DNA from: Streptomyces sp. SCSIO 30461
GTDB taxonomy: Bacteria; Actinomycetota; Actinomycetes; Streptomycetales; Streptomycetaceae
Direction: 5' to 3'
Assembly (NCBI RefSeq): GCF_037023745.1
Contig: NZ_CP146101.1
Coordinates: forward strand, 558,001-622,000
DNA length: 64,000 bases
This document shows, in pieces, positions 34,945-43,613 of this stretch; position 1 is the stretch's first letter, and every line of letters begins with the position of its first letter. The notes beneath the pieces are model-generated. The model did not search any database, was not told the DNA's origin, and saw only the letters and a program-made list of their open reading frames with translations. The translations under genes and the position numbers were made by a program.

Positions 34945-36294
34945 TCAGCGCGTCAGGTCGCGGTCGCGATCCCGGTCCAGCAGCAGTACCGCCAGGTCGT
35001 CCGTCAGGTCCCCACCGTTCAGCCGCCGCACCTCGGCCACCGTGGCGTCCAGCAGCGTCTCGCCGTGCAGCCCCGCGGCCAGCCCGCGGTTGACCATCTC
35101 GACCATGCCGTCCTGACCCAGGCGTTCGCCACCTGGAGAGGTCCGGCCCTCGATGAGGCCGTCCGTGTACATCATCAGGCTCCAGGCCCCGCCGAGCTCG
35201 ACCTGGCGGCGCGGCCAGCGGGCGTTCGGCAGCAGGCCGAGCGCCGGCCCGCCGTTCTCGTAGGGCAGCAGACGGGCGGCCTCGCCGCGGCGGGCGATCA
35301 GCGGAGCCGGGTGCCCGGCCAGGCACAGGCCCGCCCGGCGCCCGTCCGGGGCGATGTCGACCGTGCAGAGCGTCGCGAAGATCTCGTCGCTCTCCCGCTC
35401 GTGCTCCAGCACCTGCTGGAGGGTGGACAGCAGCTCGTCGCCGCACAGCCCCGCGAAGATCAGGGCACGCCAGGCGATCCGCAGCTCCACACCGAGCGCG
35501 GCCTCGTCCGGGCCGTGGCCGCAGACATCGCCGATCATCGCGTGCACCGTGCCGTCCGCGGTACGGACCGTGTCGTAGAAGTCACCGCCGAGCAGCGCCC
35601 TGGACCTGCCTGGCCGGTAGCGGGCTGCGAAGCGCAGGTCGGAGCCCTGGAGCAGGGGAGTGGGCAGCAGCCCACGCTCCAGTCGGGCGTTCTCCTGCGC
35701 CCTGAGTCGAGACTCGGCCAGCTTCACCTGCGCCGTGTCGGCGCGCTTGCGCTCGACGGCGTACCGGATCGCGCGGCTCAGCAGCCGCCCGTCCAGCTCG
35801 TCGCGGAGCAGGAAGTCCTGGGCTCCGACCCGTACCGCCTCGGCCGCGCGTTCGGCGTCCGCATCCGCGGTCAGCGCCAGTACGGCGTGCCGGGGGGCGA
35901 GGCGCAGCACATGGCGCAGGACCGCGAGCTCGTCCGCCGGGCCGCCGGAGTCGCCCGAGTTCCCGTTAGGGACGCGGCAGGGCAGTGCGAGGTCGACGAG
36001 GATGCAGTGCACATCGTCGGTGAGCAGCCGCTCGGCCTCGGTGAGATTGCGTGCGGTGCGGATACGGACTCGGGTTCCGGCTGAGCCCAGCAGCTCGGGA
36101 ACGGTGAAGGTGCCCGCCGGGTCGTCCTCGATGACGAGCAGGGTGACGTAGCCGCCACCCTGTGTCTCGGTGGCCGGGTTCGCGGTGACGTCCGTAGCCG
36201 TGCGGTGTGCGACGGCGCAGTCCGTGGCGGTGGCGTTGGCGGACGGTACGGCGACGGGTGAGCCGGTCCGCTGGCGCGGAACGGGTGCGGGCAT
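34945..36294 (-). CDS. Receiver-domain PP2C (SpoIIE-type) protein phosphatase
   Basis: 449 aa. An N-terminal receiver (LLVIEDDPAG, phosphoacceptor Asp in CILVDLALP, LALTADA) leads through a linker helix to a SpoIIE-like PP2C domain with metal-binding motifs GGDFYDTV, MIGDVCGHGPDE, MMYTDGLIEG and LTDDLAVLLL. Such proteins dephosphorylate anti-anti-sigma factors in partner-switching pathways. In the receiver the usual Lys after the phospho-site is Arg (DFLLRDE), so its signalling chemistry may be altered. The ATG at 36294 is chosen over 36363. Three GTGA/TCAC inverted repeats lie upstream. Confidence 0.88.
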   Translation of the reverse strand: MPAPVPRQRTGSPVAVPSANATATDCAVAHRTATDVTANPATETQGGGYVTLLVIEDDPAGTFTVPELLGSAGTRVRIRTARNLTEAERLLTDDVHCILVDLALPCRVPNGNSGDSGGPADELAVLRHVLRLAPRHAVLALTADADAERAAEAVRVGAQDFLLRDELDGRLLSRAIRYAVERKRADTAQVKLAESRLRAQENARLERGLLPTPLLQGSDLRFAARYRPGRSRALLGGDFYDTVRTADGTVHAMIGDVCGHGPDEAALGVELRIAWRALIFAGLCGDELLSTLQQVLEHERESDEIFATLCTVDIAPDGRRAGLCLAGHPAPLIARRGEAARLLPYENGGPALGLLPNARWPRRQVELGGAWSLMMYTDGLIEGRTSPGGERLGQDGMVEMVNRGLAAGLHGETLLDATVAEVRRLNGGDLTDDLAVLLLDRDRDRDLTR

Positions 36295-36448
36295 CGAATC
36301 GGTTTCCTTCCCTCCCCCCGGCACGGCGGGCCGACGAACGACGACCTGCCAGACGGGGACCATAGCGGTAGGGAACGGTGCAACGGAATGCCGTTCTGCG
36401 AAGCCCCGACGGCATATGCCGCTTATTGGGACGCAGTTGCCCCAATCG

Positions 36449-36511
36449 TGATGACGAACGTCACGCGTGTGCGGTGAGCCGGGTCACGCCAAGGCGCGTG
36501 AGCCGGCTCAC
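36449..36511. promoter_or_regulatory. Three GTGA...TCAC inverted repeats upstream of the phosphatase gene
   Basis: GTGATGACGAACGTCAC (36449-36465), GTGAGCCGGGTCAC (36474-36487) and the perfect palindrome GTGAGCCGGCTCAC (36498-36511) lie in one 63-base stretch. The second fits the Streptomyces Crp pattern GTG-N6-GNCAC. Crp or a related regulator could bind here. The stretch is between the NlpC/P60 stop and the phosphatase start. Confidence 0.55.
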
Positions 36512-36548
36512 GCGCGATGCAGCGGTGCTGATTCGGGGGCATCCATGG

Positions 36549-37646
36549 CTATTTGTCCGGACGGACGACGCCGAGGATCTTCATCGAACCGGCGCCCGCG
36601 ATGGTCACGTTCCGCCCCGGCCGCGGGGCGTGCACGATCGACCCGTCGCCCAGGTACATCCCGACATGACTGGCGTCGCCGTGGTAGATGATCAGATCGC
36701 CGGGACGCATGTCCTTGATGTCGATGCGCGGCAGCAGCCGCCACTGCTCCTGCGAGGTGCGCGGGATGGCCCGCCCCGCCGCCGCCCAGGCCTGCGAGGT
36801 CAGCCCGGAGCAGTCGTACGAGTCCGGGCCCTCGTCCCCCCAGCCGTACGGCTTGCCGATCTGCGCGGTGGCGAAGGCGATGGCTTCCCGGCCCTTCGCG
36901 CTTGCGCCGCCCTTCGCCGCCTTGAGTACCCCGGACGCCAGCCAGGTCGACTGCGCCCGGTAGGCCGCCTGCTGTTCGAGTTTCAGCAGCCGCTCACGCT
37001 CCGCCTTCTCCAGCTGCGCCTCGATCTTCTCGGCGGCGGCGATCTGTTCGTTGATCTCCTTCTTGGCCTTCTCCTGCTTGACCCTGTTGGCCTCCAGCTT
37101 GGTCCACTGCTCGCTGGCCGCCTGGGAGTACGCCTCCAGATCGTCCTGCGCCCGAGTGAGCTCGGCCATCAGGTCCTTGGTGGCTTTCTGACCCTGCCGG
37201 AAGCGGCCGATGCCGTCGAGGAAGAGCTGCGGGTCGTCGGTGAGCACCAACTGGGCCTCGGGCGGCAGCCCGCCGCCCCGGTACTGGGCGCGGGCGGTGG
37301 CGCCGGCGCGAGCCTTGAGGTCGGCTATGCGGTCCTGGCCCTTGACGATCGCCTGGGCGAGCCGCACGATCTCGGCCGACTGCTTCTTGGTCTGCTCCTC
37401 GGCGAGGTTGTACGCGTCGGTGGCGGATGTGGCTCTGGCGTAGAGCCCCTCAAGCTCCAGGCGGATCGCTTCGAGGGACTTCTTGGGCGGTGTGCCCGGC
37501 TCGGGAGCGGAGGGAGCCGAAGGCGTGGCGGGCACGGCAGGCGCGGCGGCGGTGGTCGGGGCGGCGAAGGCCGTGCCTGATACGGCCAGCAACGTCACGG
37601 CGCAGACCACGGTGATCGCGGCTGCGGCACAGCGGCGTCGGTTCAC
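36549..37646 (-). CDS. NlpC/P60 peptidoglycan endopeptidase with coiled-coil
   Basis: 365 aa. Signal peptide (ITVVCAVTLLAVSGTAFA), a Pro/Ala linker, a long coiled coil (residues 55-230, Glu/Lys/Ala-rich, ending in KAERERLLKLEQQAAYRA), and a C-terminal NlpC/P60 domain: YGWGDEGPDSYDCSGLTSQAW with catalytic Cys, GDLIIYHGDASHVGMYLGDG with His. These enzymes cut stem peptides in the cell wall and the coiled coil usually controls activity, as in RipA-type proteins. The upstream 207 bases show no ydaO-type riboswitch that I could recognise. Confidence 0.9.
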   Translation of the reverse strand: MNRRRCAAAAITVVCAVTLLAVSGTAFAAPTTAAAPAVPATPSAPSAPEPGTPPKKSLEAIRLELEGLYARATSATDAYNLAEEQTKKQSAEIVRLAQAIVKGQDRIADLKARAGATARAQYRGGGLPPEAQLVLTDDPQLFLDGIGRFRQGQKATKDLMAELTRAQDDLEAYSQAASEQWTKLEANRVKQEKAKKEINEQIAAAEKIEAQLEKAERERLLKLEQQAAYRAQSTWLASGVLKAAKGGASAKGREAIAFATAQIGKPYGWGDEGPDSYDCSGLTSQAWAAAGRAIPRTSQEQWRLLPRIDIKDMRPGDLIIYHGDASHVGMYLGDGSIVHAPRPGRNVTIAGAGSMKILGVVRPDK

Positions 37647-37853
37647 AGGCTCCCCCTCCGGACAACGCCATCACGTCACGCGTGTCACACAGAAAATGAT
37701 TGACCGTCAGTAACTTAGCTCCAACGACGCGATGGTGCCATGCCCTGTGGAAAACCGACAGGGGCGCCGAGCGGCCCGCCACACAGTCCGCCCATCCGTC
37801 ACAGACGAACCAACACCCCGGCGCGTTCCCTCGCGGCCGCCTTCGTCGGCCGT

Positions 37854-38675
37854 TCAGCGGGAATTCGGAGCCAGTGCGCTCCAGTCCACCGTCACTTCGC
37901 CCTGCCGCCACCGCCGCAGCCCGTCAGACCCCGCACCGGCCAGCGGCCAGTCCGCGGACAGGTCTCCCACCGTCCTGATCCAGCGCTGTCGCGCGCCCAG
38001 CGAGGCATATGGAGCCGCCGCTGCCCACGCCCGGTCGAAGTCGCGGAGGAACGCGTGCACCGGCTCACCCGGAACATTGCGGTGGATCAGCGCTTTGGGC
38101 AGCCGCTCCGCCAGGTCCGACGGGCGGTCCAGCGACCCGAGCCGGGTCGCGAAGGTCACCGTCCGGGGGCCCTCCGGGCCCAGCGCCACCCACACATGCC
38201 GTCGGCCGATCTCGTCGCAGGTGCCCTCCACCAGCAGCCCACCCGGCGCGAGACGGGCGCACAGGCGGCCCCAGGCGGCGGCGACCTCGTCCTCCTCGTA
38301 CTGCCGGAGCACGTTCGCCGCCCTGATCAGCAGCGGACGCTGGGGCAGCGGGACCTCGAAACCGCCGTGTACGAAGCGCAGCCCCTCGCACGCGTAGGGG
38401 TGGGCGGCTTCGACCCTCGCGGGTTCGATCTCGACACCGACGACCTCGGTACGCGGCTCGGCGGCACGCAGCCGCCGCATCAGCTCGACGGCGGTCCAGG
38501 GAGCCGCCCCGTATCCGAGGTCGACCGCGACGGGGGCCTCGGTCGAACGGCGCAGGGCCGGGCCGTGTGTCGCCGCGATCCAGCGATCCATACGGCGCAG
38601 CCGGTTCGGATTCGTCGTGCCACGGGTCACCGCGCCCACGGGCCGGGTCGAGGGTGGGGTGGGGCGCGGCGGCAT
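37854..38675 (-). CDS. Class I SAM-dependent methyltransferase
   Basis: 273 aa. SAM-binding motif I VAVDLGYGAAPWTAVEL (a variant of DxGxGxG), acidic loop VVGVEIEPARVEAA, and later LIRAANVLRQY and APGGLLVEGTCDEIG. The substrate is not identifiable. It is divergent from mshA as in other Streptomyces. TACCCT lies seven bases before the ATG at 38675, so the mRNA should be leaderless. The first two bases of that hexamer are the TA that bounds the adjacent MITE, so the upstream promoter half is element DNA. Confidence 0.82.
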   Translation of the reverse strand: MPPRPTPPSTRPVGAVTRGTTNPNRLRRMDRWIAATHGPALRRSTEAPVAVDLGYGAAPWTAVELMRRLRAAEPRTEVVGVEIEPARVEAAHPYACEGLRFVHGGFEVPLPQRPLLIRAANVLRQYEEDEVAAAWGRLCARLAPGGLLVEGTCDEIGRRHVWVALGPEGPRTVTFATRLGSLDRPSDLAERLPKALIHRNVPGEPVHAFLRDFDRAWAAAAPYASLGARQRWIRTVGDLSADWPLAGAGSDGLRRWRQGEVTVDWSALAPNSR

Positions 38676-38686
38676 GAGAACGAGGG

Positions 38687-39014
38687 TAAGGGCTGTCCCG
38701 TAATCCCCGGCGGGCGCGCGACGACAGCTACGGCACTCCCCCCGGCTTCGCCGGGAGGTGCCCCCACGCTACGTTGTCGAATCGCCCGAATACACCCGGT
38801 ATGCGGGCGACCCTCCGCCTTGCGTTGCGTCCCCTCGGCCCCAAGGGCCGGGGGAGACCCCATACGCCTCGGCCCCAAGGGCCGGGGGAGACCCCATACC
38901 CCTCGGCCCCAAGGGCCGGGGGAGACCCCATACCCCTCGGCCCCAAGGGCCGGGGGAGACCCCATACACCTGACGCCGCGCTCTGATCCACCGCGGATTA
39001 CGGGACAGCCCTTA
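38687..39014. mobile_element. 328-bp MITE, type B copy 1, with internal expansions
   Basis: Perfect 20-bp terminal inverted repeats (TAAGGGCTGTCCCGTAATCC and its complement) with TA at both ends, as left by TA-targeting IS630/Tc1-type transposition. The core holds the 29-nt hairpin (38782-38810, arms TCGCCC/GGGCGA and ATAC/GTAT) followed by CCTCCGCCTTGCG. Compared with the 166-bp copy at 57429 it has gained a CTTCG-loop palindrome (about 38737-38767) and four copies of a 34-bp repeat. No transposase is coded inside. Confidence 0.85.
38832..38967. repeat. 34-bp tandem repeat, four copies, inside MITE B1
   Basis: Units start at 38832, 38866, 38900 and 38934. Each contains CTCGGCCCCAAGGGCC then GGGGGAGACCCCATAC; only the first base of the second unit differs. 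The GGCCCCAAGGGCC and GGGGGAGACCCC parts can each form small hairpins. Confidence 0.95.
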
Positions 39015-39110
39015 ACCAGGAAAACAAGGGGAACCGTGCGGTGGAGCAGGGGGGCGGTGCGCGTGACACGCCCGACGCTTGGCAATGATTAGGCAAAGTG
39101 AACCGGTGAA

Positions 39111-39139
39111 GGGAAATGCGGGAGGGAGTCGCCGCTGTT
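39111..39139 (+). promoter_or_regulatory. Possible SigR-type promoter of mshA
   Basis: GGGAAAT (39111-39117) is followed 19 bases later by GTT (39137-39139). SigR promoters are GGAAT-N18-GTT, so this is a one-base-longer approximate match. mshA belongs to the thiol-stress regulon in S. coelicolor as I recall. The call is tentative. Confidence 0.35.
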
Positions 39140-39301
39140 GAGGCGCTTGAAAGGGCGTGAGCGCCCTGTGAGACATGCCCGCCCATAGCCCAGTGCCCGA
39201 CCACCCGGCGCCAGCCGCGCGGATCCAGACGCGGCTCAGCCCCGAGCCACCCCGCCCAGCCCCCCAGAGCCCGAGCCCATGCCCGGAGAGGACCCGTCCA
39301 C

Positions 39302-40654
39302 GTGAGCCAGTACGTGTCCCGGCTCGCCGGCGCCTTGGCGGCGCCGCCGCGGCTGCGGTTCAGCGGCATCACCGGCCAGCACCGCAGACCGCGCCGGATC
39401 GCCATGCTGAGCGTGCACACCTCCCCTCTGCACCAGCCGGGGACGGGAGACGCGGGCGGTATGAACGTGTACATCGTGGAGCTCGCCAAACGACTCGCCG
39501 CCATCAACGTCGAGGTGGAGATCTTCACCCGGGCGACCGCGGGCGGCCTCGCCCCCCTCGTCGAACTGGCGCCCGGTGTGCTCGTACGGCATGTGGACGC
39601 CGGGCCCTACGAGGGCCTGGCCAAGGAAGACCTCCCGGCACAGCTGTGCGCCTTCACCCACGGCGTGATGCGGGCCTGGGCGGGGCACCGACCGGGCCAC
39701 TACGACCTGGTCCACTCCCACTACTGGCTCTCCGGCCACGTCGGCTGGCTCGCCGCCGAGCGGTGGGGCGTCCCGCTGGTGCACGCCATGCACACCATGG
39801 CCAAGGTCAAGAACGCCGCACTCGCCCAGGGCGACACCCCGGAGCCGTCAGCCCGGGTCATCGGCGAGACCCAGATCGTGGCCGCCGCCGACCGTCTGAT
39901 CGCGAACACGGCCGAGGAGGCCGGGGAGCTGGTGCACCACTATGACGCGGACCCCGCCAAGGCCGCCGTCGTCCACCCGGGTGTGAATCTGGACCGCTTC
40001 CGCGTAGCGGACGGCCGCCGCGCCGCCCGGGCCAGACTCGGGCTTCCGCAGGATGCCGTGATCCCGCTGTTCGCCGGCCGCATACAGCCGCTCAAGGCGC
40101 CCGACGTGCTGCTCCGCGCGGTCGCGCTGCTGCTGGACGGGGACCCGTCGCTGCGTCGGCGTCTGGTCGTCCCCGTGGTCGGCGGGCCCAGTGGCAGCGG
40201 TCTCGCCAAGCCGGAGGGCCTGCAGAAGCTGGCGGCCCGGCTCGGTATCGCCGATGTCGTACGGTTCTGCCCGCCCGTCGCACAGGGGCAGCTGGCGGAC
40301 TGGTTCCGTGCGGCGTCGGTGCTGGTCATGCCCTCGTACAGCGAGTCCTTCGGCCTGGTGGCCATCGAGGCCCAGGCGACCGGCACCCCGGTCGTCGCCG
40401 CGGCGGTCGGGGGGCTGCCCGTGGCGGTGCGCGAGGGGGAGACCGGCTTCCTCGTCGCCGGCCACGACCCGGCCGACTACGCGCGCGAGCTGCGCCGCTT
40501 CGCCGACGACCCGGGCCTCACGGATCGGATGGGTGCCGCGGCGGCACGGCATGCCCGGGGCTTCGGCTGGGACACGGCGGCTGCGGCGACCGCGGAGGTG
40601 TACATCGCAGCGATGCGGGAGCGCCGCCGTCACGTACGCTCCCAGCATGGCTGA
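39302..40654 (+). CDS. mshA: D-inositol-3-phosphate glycosyltransferase
   Basis: 450 aa, GT4 glycosyltransferase. MshA joins UDP-GlcNAc to inositol 3-phosphate, the first step of mycothiol synthesis. Landmarks: [20 protein letters not shown] (donor-site loop), [44 protein letters not shown] and the EX7E-type motif [20 protein letters not shown]. The start is GTG at 39302 just after GGAGAGGACCC. It overlaps the YbjN gene by 8 bases. The upstream stretch from 39015 has no gene and holds a possible SigR promoter. Confidence 0.95.
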   Translation: MSQYVSRLAGALAAPPRLRFSGITGQHRRPRRIAMLSVHTSPLHQPGTGDAGGMNVYIVELAKRLAAINVEVEIFTRATAGGLAPLVELAPGVLVRHVDAGPYEGLAKEDLPAQLCAFTHGVMRAWAGHRPGHYDLVHSHYWLSGHVGWLAAERWGVPLVHAMHTMAKVKNAALAQGDTPEPSARVIGETQIVAAADRLIANTAEEAGELVHHYDADPAKAAVVHPGVNLDRFRVADGRRAARARLGLPQDAVIPLFAGRIQPLKAPDVLLRAVALLLDGDPSLRRRLVVPVVGGPSGSGLAKPEGLQKLAARLGIADVVRFCPPVAQGQLADWFRAASVLVMPSYSESFGLVAIEAQATGTPVVAAAVGGLPVAVREGETGFLVAGHDPADYARELRRFADDPGLTDRMGAAAARHARGFGWDTAAAATAEVYIAAMRERRRHVRSQHG

Positions 40655-41162
40655 CGTTGAGGAGATCTCCGGGATCGTCGAGGCGTATCTGAAGGACGCC
40701 GAACTCCAGTGGGAGAGTCCTGCGCCGGGCACGTACGTCGTCACGCTCCCCGGCACCCGCAAGCTGTCCACGACCTGCTCGCTCCGCGTCGGTCGGCACT
40801 CCCTGTCCATCAACGCCTTCGTCATCCGCCACCCTGACGAGAACGAGGTAGGGGTCCACCGCTGGCTGCTCGAACGCAACCTCAAGCTGTACGGCATGGG
40901 TTACGCGGTCGACCAGCTCGGTGACGTCTATCTGACGGGACGACTGCCACTCGCGGTCCTCACCCCCGACGAGCTGGACCGGCTGCTCGGAACGGTCCTT
41001 GAAGCGGCCGACGGCGACTTCAACACCCTGCTGGAGCTGGGTTTCGCGACCGCGATCCGCAAGGAGTACGCCTGGCGGGTGGCACGCGGCGAGTCCACGC
41101 GCAATCTGGATGCGTTCACGCGGCTGACCCAGGCCAAGCCCGGGCGCCCGGAGGGCGTCTGA
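40647..41162 (+). CDS. YbjN domain-containing protein
   Basis: 171 aa. YbjN-type fold related to type III secretion chaperones: [57 protein letters not shown] and [15 protein letters not shown]. The role in actinomycetes is not known. The ATG overlaps the end of mshA, while TACGCT six bases before it could give a separate leaderless transcript. Confidence 0.85.
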   Translation: MADVEEISGIVEAYLKDAELQWESPAPGTYVVTLPGTRKLSTTCSLRVGRHSLSINAFVIRHPDENEVGVHRWLLERNLKLYGMGYAVDQLGDVYLTGRLPLAVLTPDELDRLLGTVLEAADGDFNTLLELGFATAIRKEYAWRVARGESTRNLDAFTRLTQAKPGRPEGV

Positions 41163-41303
41163 TAGGGCTTCGATGAGCGATGGTCGCCATAGCCGTGAAC
41201 GAGATACGTCACCGCTGGCACAGCAGGCCCGTCGTCCGTGTGGCGCAAGAGGATCGCGCGGCACGCACGTATGTGCCCCATGTGCTCGCGCACTCGAAGG
41301 ACC

Positions 41304-41555
41304 TCATGCCGGCGGGGAGGGCGGGCTCCGGGGCCGGCCTCCGCTTGCCGCCGGCCTCTCGTCCGTCGATCCGCGCTCTGCGGGCGGCTCGCGTATCAGC
41401 GACTGGTACCCGAGCGTGCCCACCGTGCCGAGCGCCGCGCGGCAGCACCACGGCCACTCGGCGCCGAAGTCGTCGATCAGGTACCCCGCCCTCAGCGGGG
41501 CGACCAGCGCGGTGATGACGGCCGGACGCCGATCGTCGGCCGTCAGGGCCGTCGA
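41304..41555 (-). pseudogene. Possible gene fragment with no start codon
   Basis: A minus-strand frame between stops reads [35 protein letters not shown] and CRAALGTVGTLGYQSLIREP, then a Pro/Ser tail. The amino-acid make-up and third-position GC are coding-like, but no usable ATG or GTG precedes the good part because a TAA lies directly upstream. It could be a decayed small gene. The rest of 41163-41569 holds nothing I recognise. Confidence 0.35.
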
Positions 41556-41569
41556 TTAGGCTCGGAGCC

Positions 41570-42331
41570 ATGGCCGACGCGACGTACAAGCTCATCCTCC
41601 TCCGCCACGGCGAGAGCGAATGGAACGCGAAGAACCTGTTCACCGGCTGGGTGGACGTGAACCTCACCGAGAAGGGCGAGAAGGAGGCAGTCCGAGGCGG
41701 TGAGCTGATGAAGGACGCCGGCCTGCTTCCGGACGTGCTCCACACCTCGCTCCAGAAGCGCGCCATCCGCACCGCGCAGCTCGCGCTGGAGGCCGCCGAC
41801 CGCCACTGGATCCCGGTGCACCGCTCCTGGCGACTGAACGAACGCCACTACGGCGCCCTCCAGGGCAAGGACAAGGCCCAGACCCTCGCCGAGTTCGGCG
41901 AGGAGCAGTTCATGCTGTGGCGCCGTTCCTACGACACCCCGCCCCCGCCGCTCGCCGACGACAACGAGTACTCGCAGGCAGCCGACCCGCGCTACGCCTC
42001 GATCCCGCCGGAGCTGCGCCCGCGCACCGAGTGCCTGAAGGACGTCGTCGTCCGCATGCTCCCGTACTGGTACGACGGCATCGTCCCGGATCTGCTCGCC
42101 GGTCGCACCGTCCTGGTCGCCGCGCACGGCAACAGCCTGCGCGCGCTGGTCAAGCACCTGGACGGCGTCTCGGACGCCGACATCGCCGGCCTCAACATCC
42201 CCACCGGCATCCCGCTGGCGTACGAGCTCGGAGCCGACTTCAAGCCGGTCGAGCCGGGCGGTACCTACCTCGACCCGGAGGCTGCGGCGGCGGCCATCGA
42301 GGCGGTCAGGAACCAGGGCAAGAAGAACTAG
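41570..42331 (+). CDS. gpmA: 2,3-bisphosphoglycerate-dependent phosphoglycerate mutase
   Basis: 253 aa. The glycolytic enzyme interconverting 3- and 2-phosphoglycerate. Catalytic [18 protein letters not shown] at the N-terminus, then [43 protein letters not shown] and [17 protein letters not shown] with the second His. Length matches the dPGM family. TAGGCT lies seven bases before the ATG, suggesting a leaderless mRNA, though GGAG in the spacer could also pair with the ribosome. A terminator follows. Confidence 0.96.
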   Translation: MADATYKLILLRHGESEWNAKNLFTGWVDVNLTEKGEKEAVRGGELMKDAGLLPDVLHTSLQKRAIRTAQLALEAADRHWIPVHRSWRLNERHYGALQGKDKAQTLAEFGEEQFMLWRRSYDTPPPPLADDNEYSQAADPRYASIPPELRPRTECLKDVVVRMLPYWYDGIVPDLLAGRTVLVAAHGNSLRALVKHLDGVSDADIAGLNIPTGIPLAYELGADFKPVEPGGTYLDPEAAAAAIEAVRNQGKKN

Positions 42332-42344
42332 GTTTGGTGATCAT

Positions 42345-42384
42345 GCCCCTGAGCTGCGCATACGGCGCAGGTCAGGGGCGTTTT
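42345..42384 (+). terminator. gpmA terminator
   Basis: GCCCCTGA and TCAGGGGC enclose an inner GCTGCGC...GGCGCAG pairing and are followed by GTTTT. It lies 14 bases after the gpmA stop. Confidence 0.82.
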
Positions 42385-42466
42385 CATGGCCTGGGCCCAC
42401 TGTGGGCCTCGGCGTGAACCCAGCTCACCCGGGCCCCGGCGAGACCCGGGGCGGGAAGCCACGTGG

Positions 42467-42513
42467 GACGAAGGGTCCGCCCCGGGCACACGGCCCGGGG
42501 CGGACCCTTCGTC
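42467..42513. terminator. 21-bp-arm hairpin between gpmA and the Cys-rich gene
   Basis: Perfect 21-bp arms at 42467-42487 and 42493-42513 (left arm begins GACGAAGGGTCCG) with a 5-base loop. It probably ends transcription of the minus-strand Cys-rich gene and backs up the gpmA terminator. Confidence 0.82.
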
Positions 42514-42556
42514 ATGATGTGCTGCTCCTCCCGGCCCTGCGTCGGTCGCGAGGTGC

Positions 42557-42709
42557 TCAGCCGCCGCACTGGCACGGCCCGCCGGACTGGCAGCCGCAGC
42601 CGCAGCTGGAGCCGCAGCCGCAGGCGCCGAGGATCGGCAGGTGGCGCGATGGGGGCACTTCGACAGAGACGTTCTGCTCACGTATGTCGGTCGCGGGGGA
42701 ATCTGCCAT
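42557..42709 (-). CDS. 50-aa Cys-rich (metallothionein-like) mini-protein
   Basis: The first 29 residues are ordinary (MADSPATDIREQNVSVEVPP). The last 21 contain seven Cys at 30, 32, 36, 38, 40, 46 and 48, arranged as CGC, CGCGC and CQC separated by Gly/Ser. CxC clusters of this type bind Zn, Cu or Cd. The ATG at 42709 is preceded by GGAGGAGGGACCGACCCCC with GGAGGAGGG. It ends before a strong bidirectional hairpin and lies next to phoU on the same strand. Metal binding is inferred; a maturation signal or a Cys-rich peptide precursor are other options. Confidence 0.7.
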   Translation of the reverse strand: MADSPATDIREQNVSVEVPPSRHLPILGACGCGSSCGCGCQSGGPCQCGG

Positions 42710-42832
42710 GGGGGTCGGTCCCTCCTCCTGGACGTACTCGTGTCGGCTCACCCCATTGCATGCCCACCCGGCCCGGCGCATCAACGGCGCACAGAAGTGC
42801 GACGACGGGACGCCGCGGTACCGGGCGTTGCC

Positions 42833-43513
42833 TTACGCGCCCTCGACCGGGCCGGTGTCCGCCTGGATCTCGTCGGCGTGCTCGCCCGTCACCAGGTAGA
42901 CCACCCGCTTGGCGACCGACACCGCATGGTCGGCGAAGCGCTCGTAGTAGCGACCCAGCAGGGTCACGTCGACCGCGGTCTCGATGCCGTGCTTCCAGCG
43001 GTCGTCGATCAGGTGCTGGAACAGCGTCCGGTGCAGCAGGTCCATCTCGTCGTCGTCCGTCTCCAGTTGGAGTGCCAGGTCGACGTCCTTGGTGATGATC
43101 ACCTCGGCGGCCTTGGCCATGAGACGCTGCGCGAGCTGACCCATCTCCAGAATGGTGGCGTGCAGGTCGCGCGGGACGGCGGTGTTCGGGAACCGCAGCC
43201 GGGCCAGCTTGGCCACGTGCTGGGCCAGGTCGCCGGAGCGCTCCAGGTCGGCGCTCATCCGCAGCGAGGTCACCACGATGCGCAGATCCGTCGCCACGGG
43301 CTGCTGCCGGGCCAGCAGGGCTATCGCCCGTGCCTCCAGGTCGTGCTGGAGATCGTCCACCTTCTGGTCGGCGGCGATCACGCTCTCGGCGAGCTTCAGA
43401 TCCGCGTCGAGGATCGCGGTCGTGGCACGCCCGATCGCAGATCCGACCAGCCGGGCCATCTCGACCAGGCCCTCGCCGATCGAGTCCAGTTCCTCGTGGT
43501 ACGCGTCCCGCAT
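42833..43513 (-). CDS. phoU: Phosphate-specific transport system accessory protein PhoU
   Basis: 226 aa. Two three-helix PhoU repeats with the metal-binding helices: LRMSADLERSGDLAQHVAKLA (E/D-x3-DxxxH pattern) and GRYYERFADHAVSVAKRVVYLV. PhoU links the Pst transporter to the PhoR kinase and dampens PhoP signalling when phosphate is abundant. It is divergent from phoR-phoP with a PHO box between them. The ATG at 43513 is preceded by GAGAGAGGGACTTCCC. The tail beyond residue 215 is short and acidic. Confidence 0.95.
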   Translation of the reverse strand: MRDAYHEELDSIGEGLVEMARLVGSAIGRATTAILDADLKLAESVIAADQKVDDLQHDLEARAIALLARQQPVATDLRIVVTSLRMSADLERSGDLAQHVAKLARLRFPNTAVPRDLHATILEMGQLAQRLMAKAAEVIITKDVDLALQLETDDDEMDLLHRTLFQHLIDDRWKHGIETAVDVTLLGRYYERFADHAVSVAKRVVYLVTGEHADEIQADTGPVEGA

Positions 43514-43613
43514 GGGAAGTCCCTCTCTCGATACGTACGAACCCCGGGTGGGATGAGTGGGTTGAGCCTCCCACGCTGCCACCGTCGCCCCCGTACGCGT
43601 ACGGTCCCTCCCG

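Noticed and set aside
37647..37853. ydaO-type c-di-AMP riboswitch before the NlpC/P60 gene
   Set aside because: Such riboswitches precede some Streptomyces cell-wall hydrolases, but the conserved GGGA and AGCCG-type core elements could not be identified here.
42330..42556. Coding frames downstream of gpmA
   Set aside because: The stretch consists of two terminator hairpins; the frames have no codon bias of their own.
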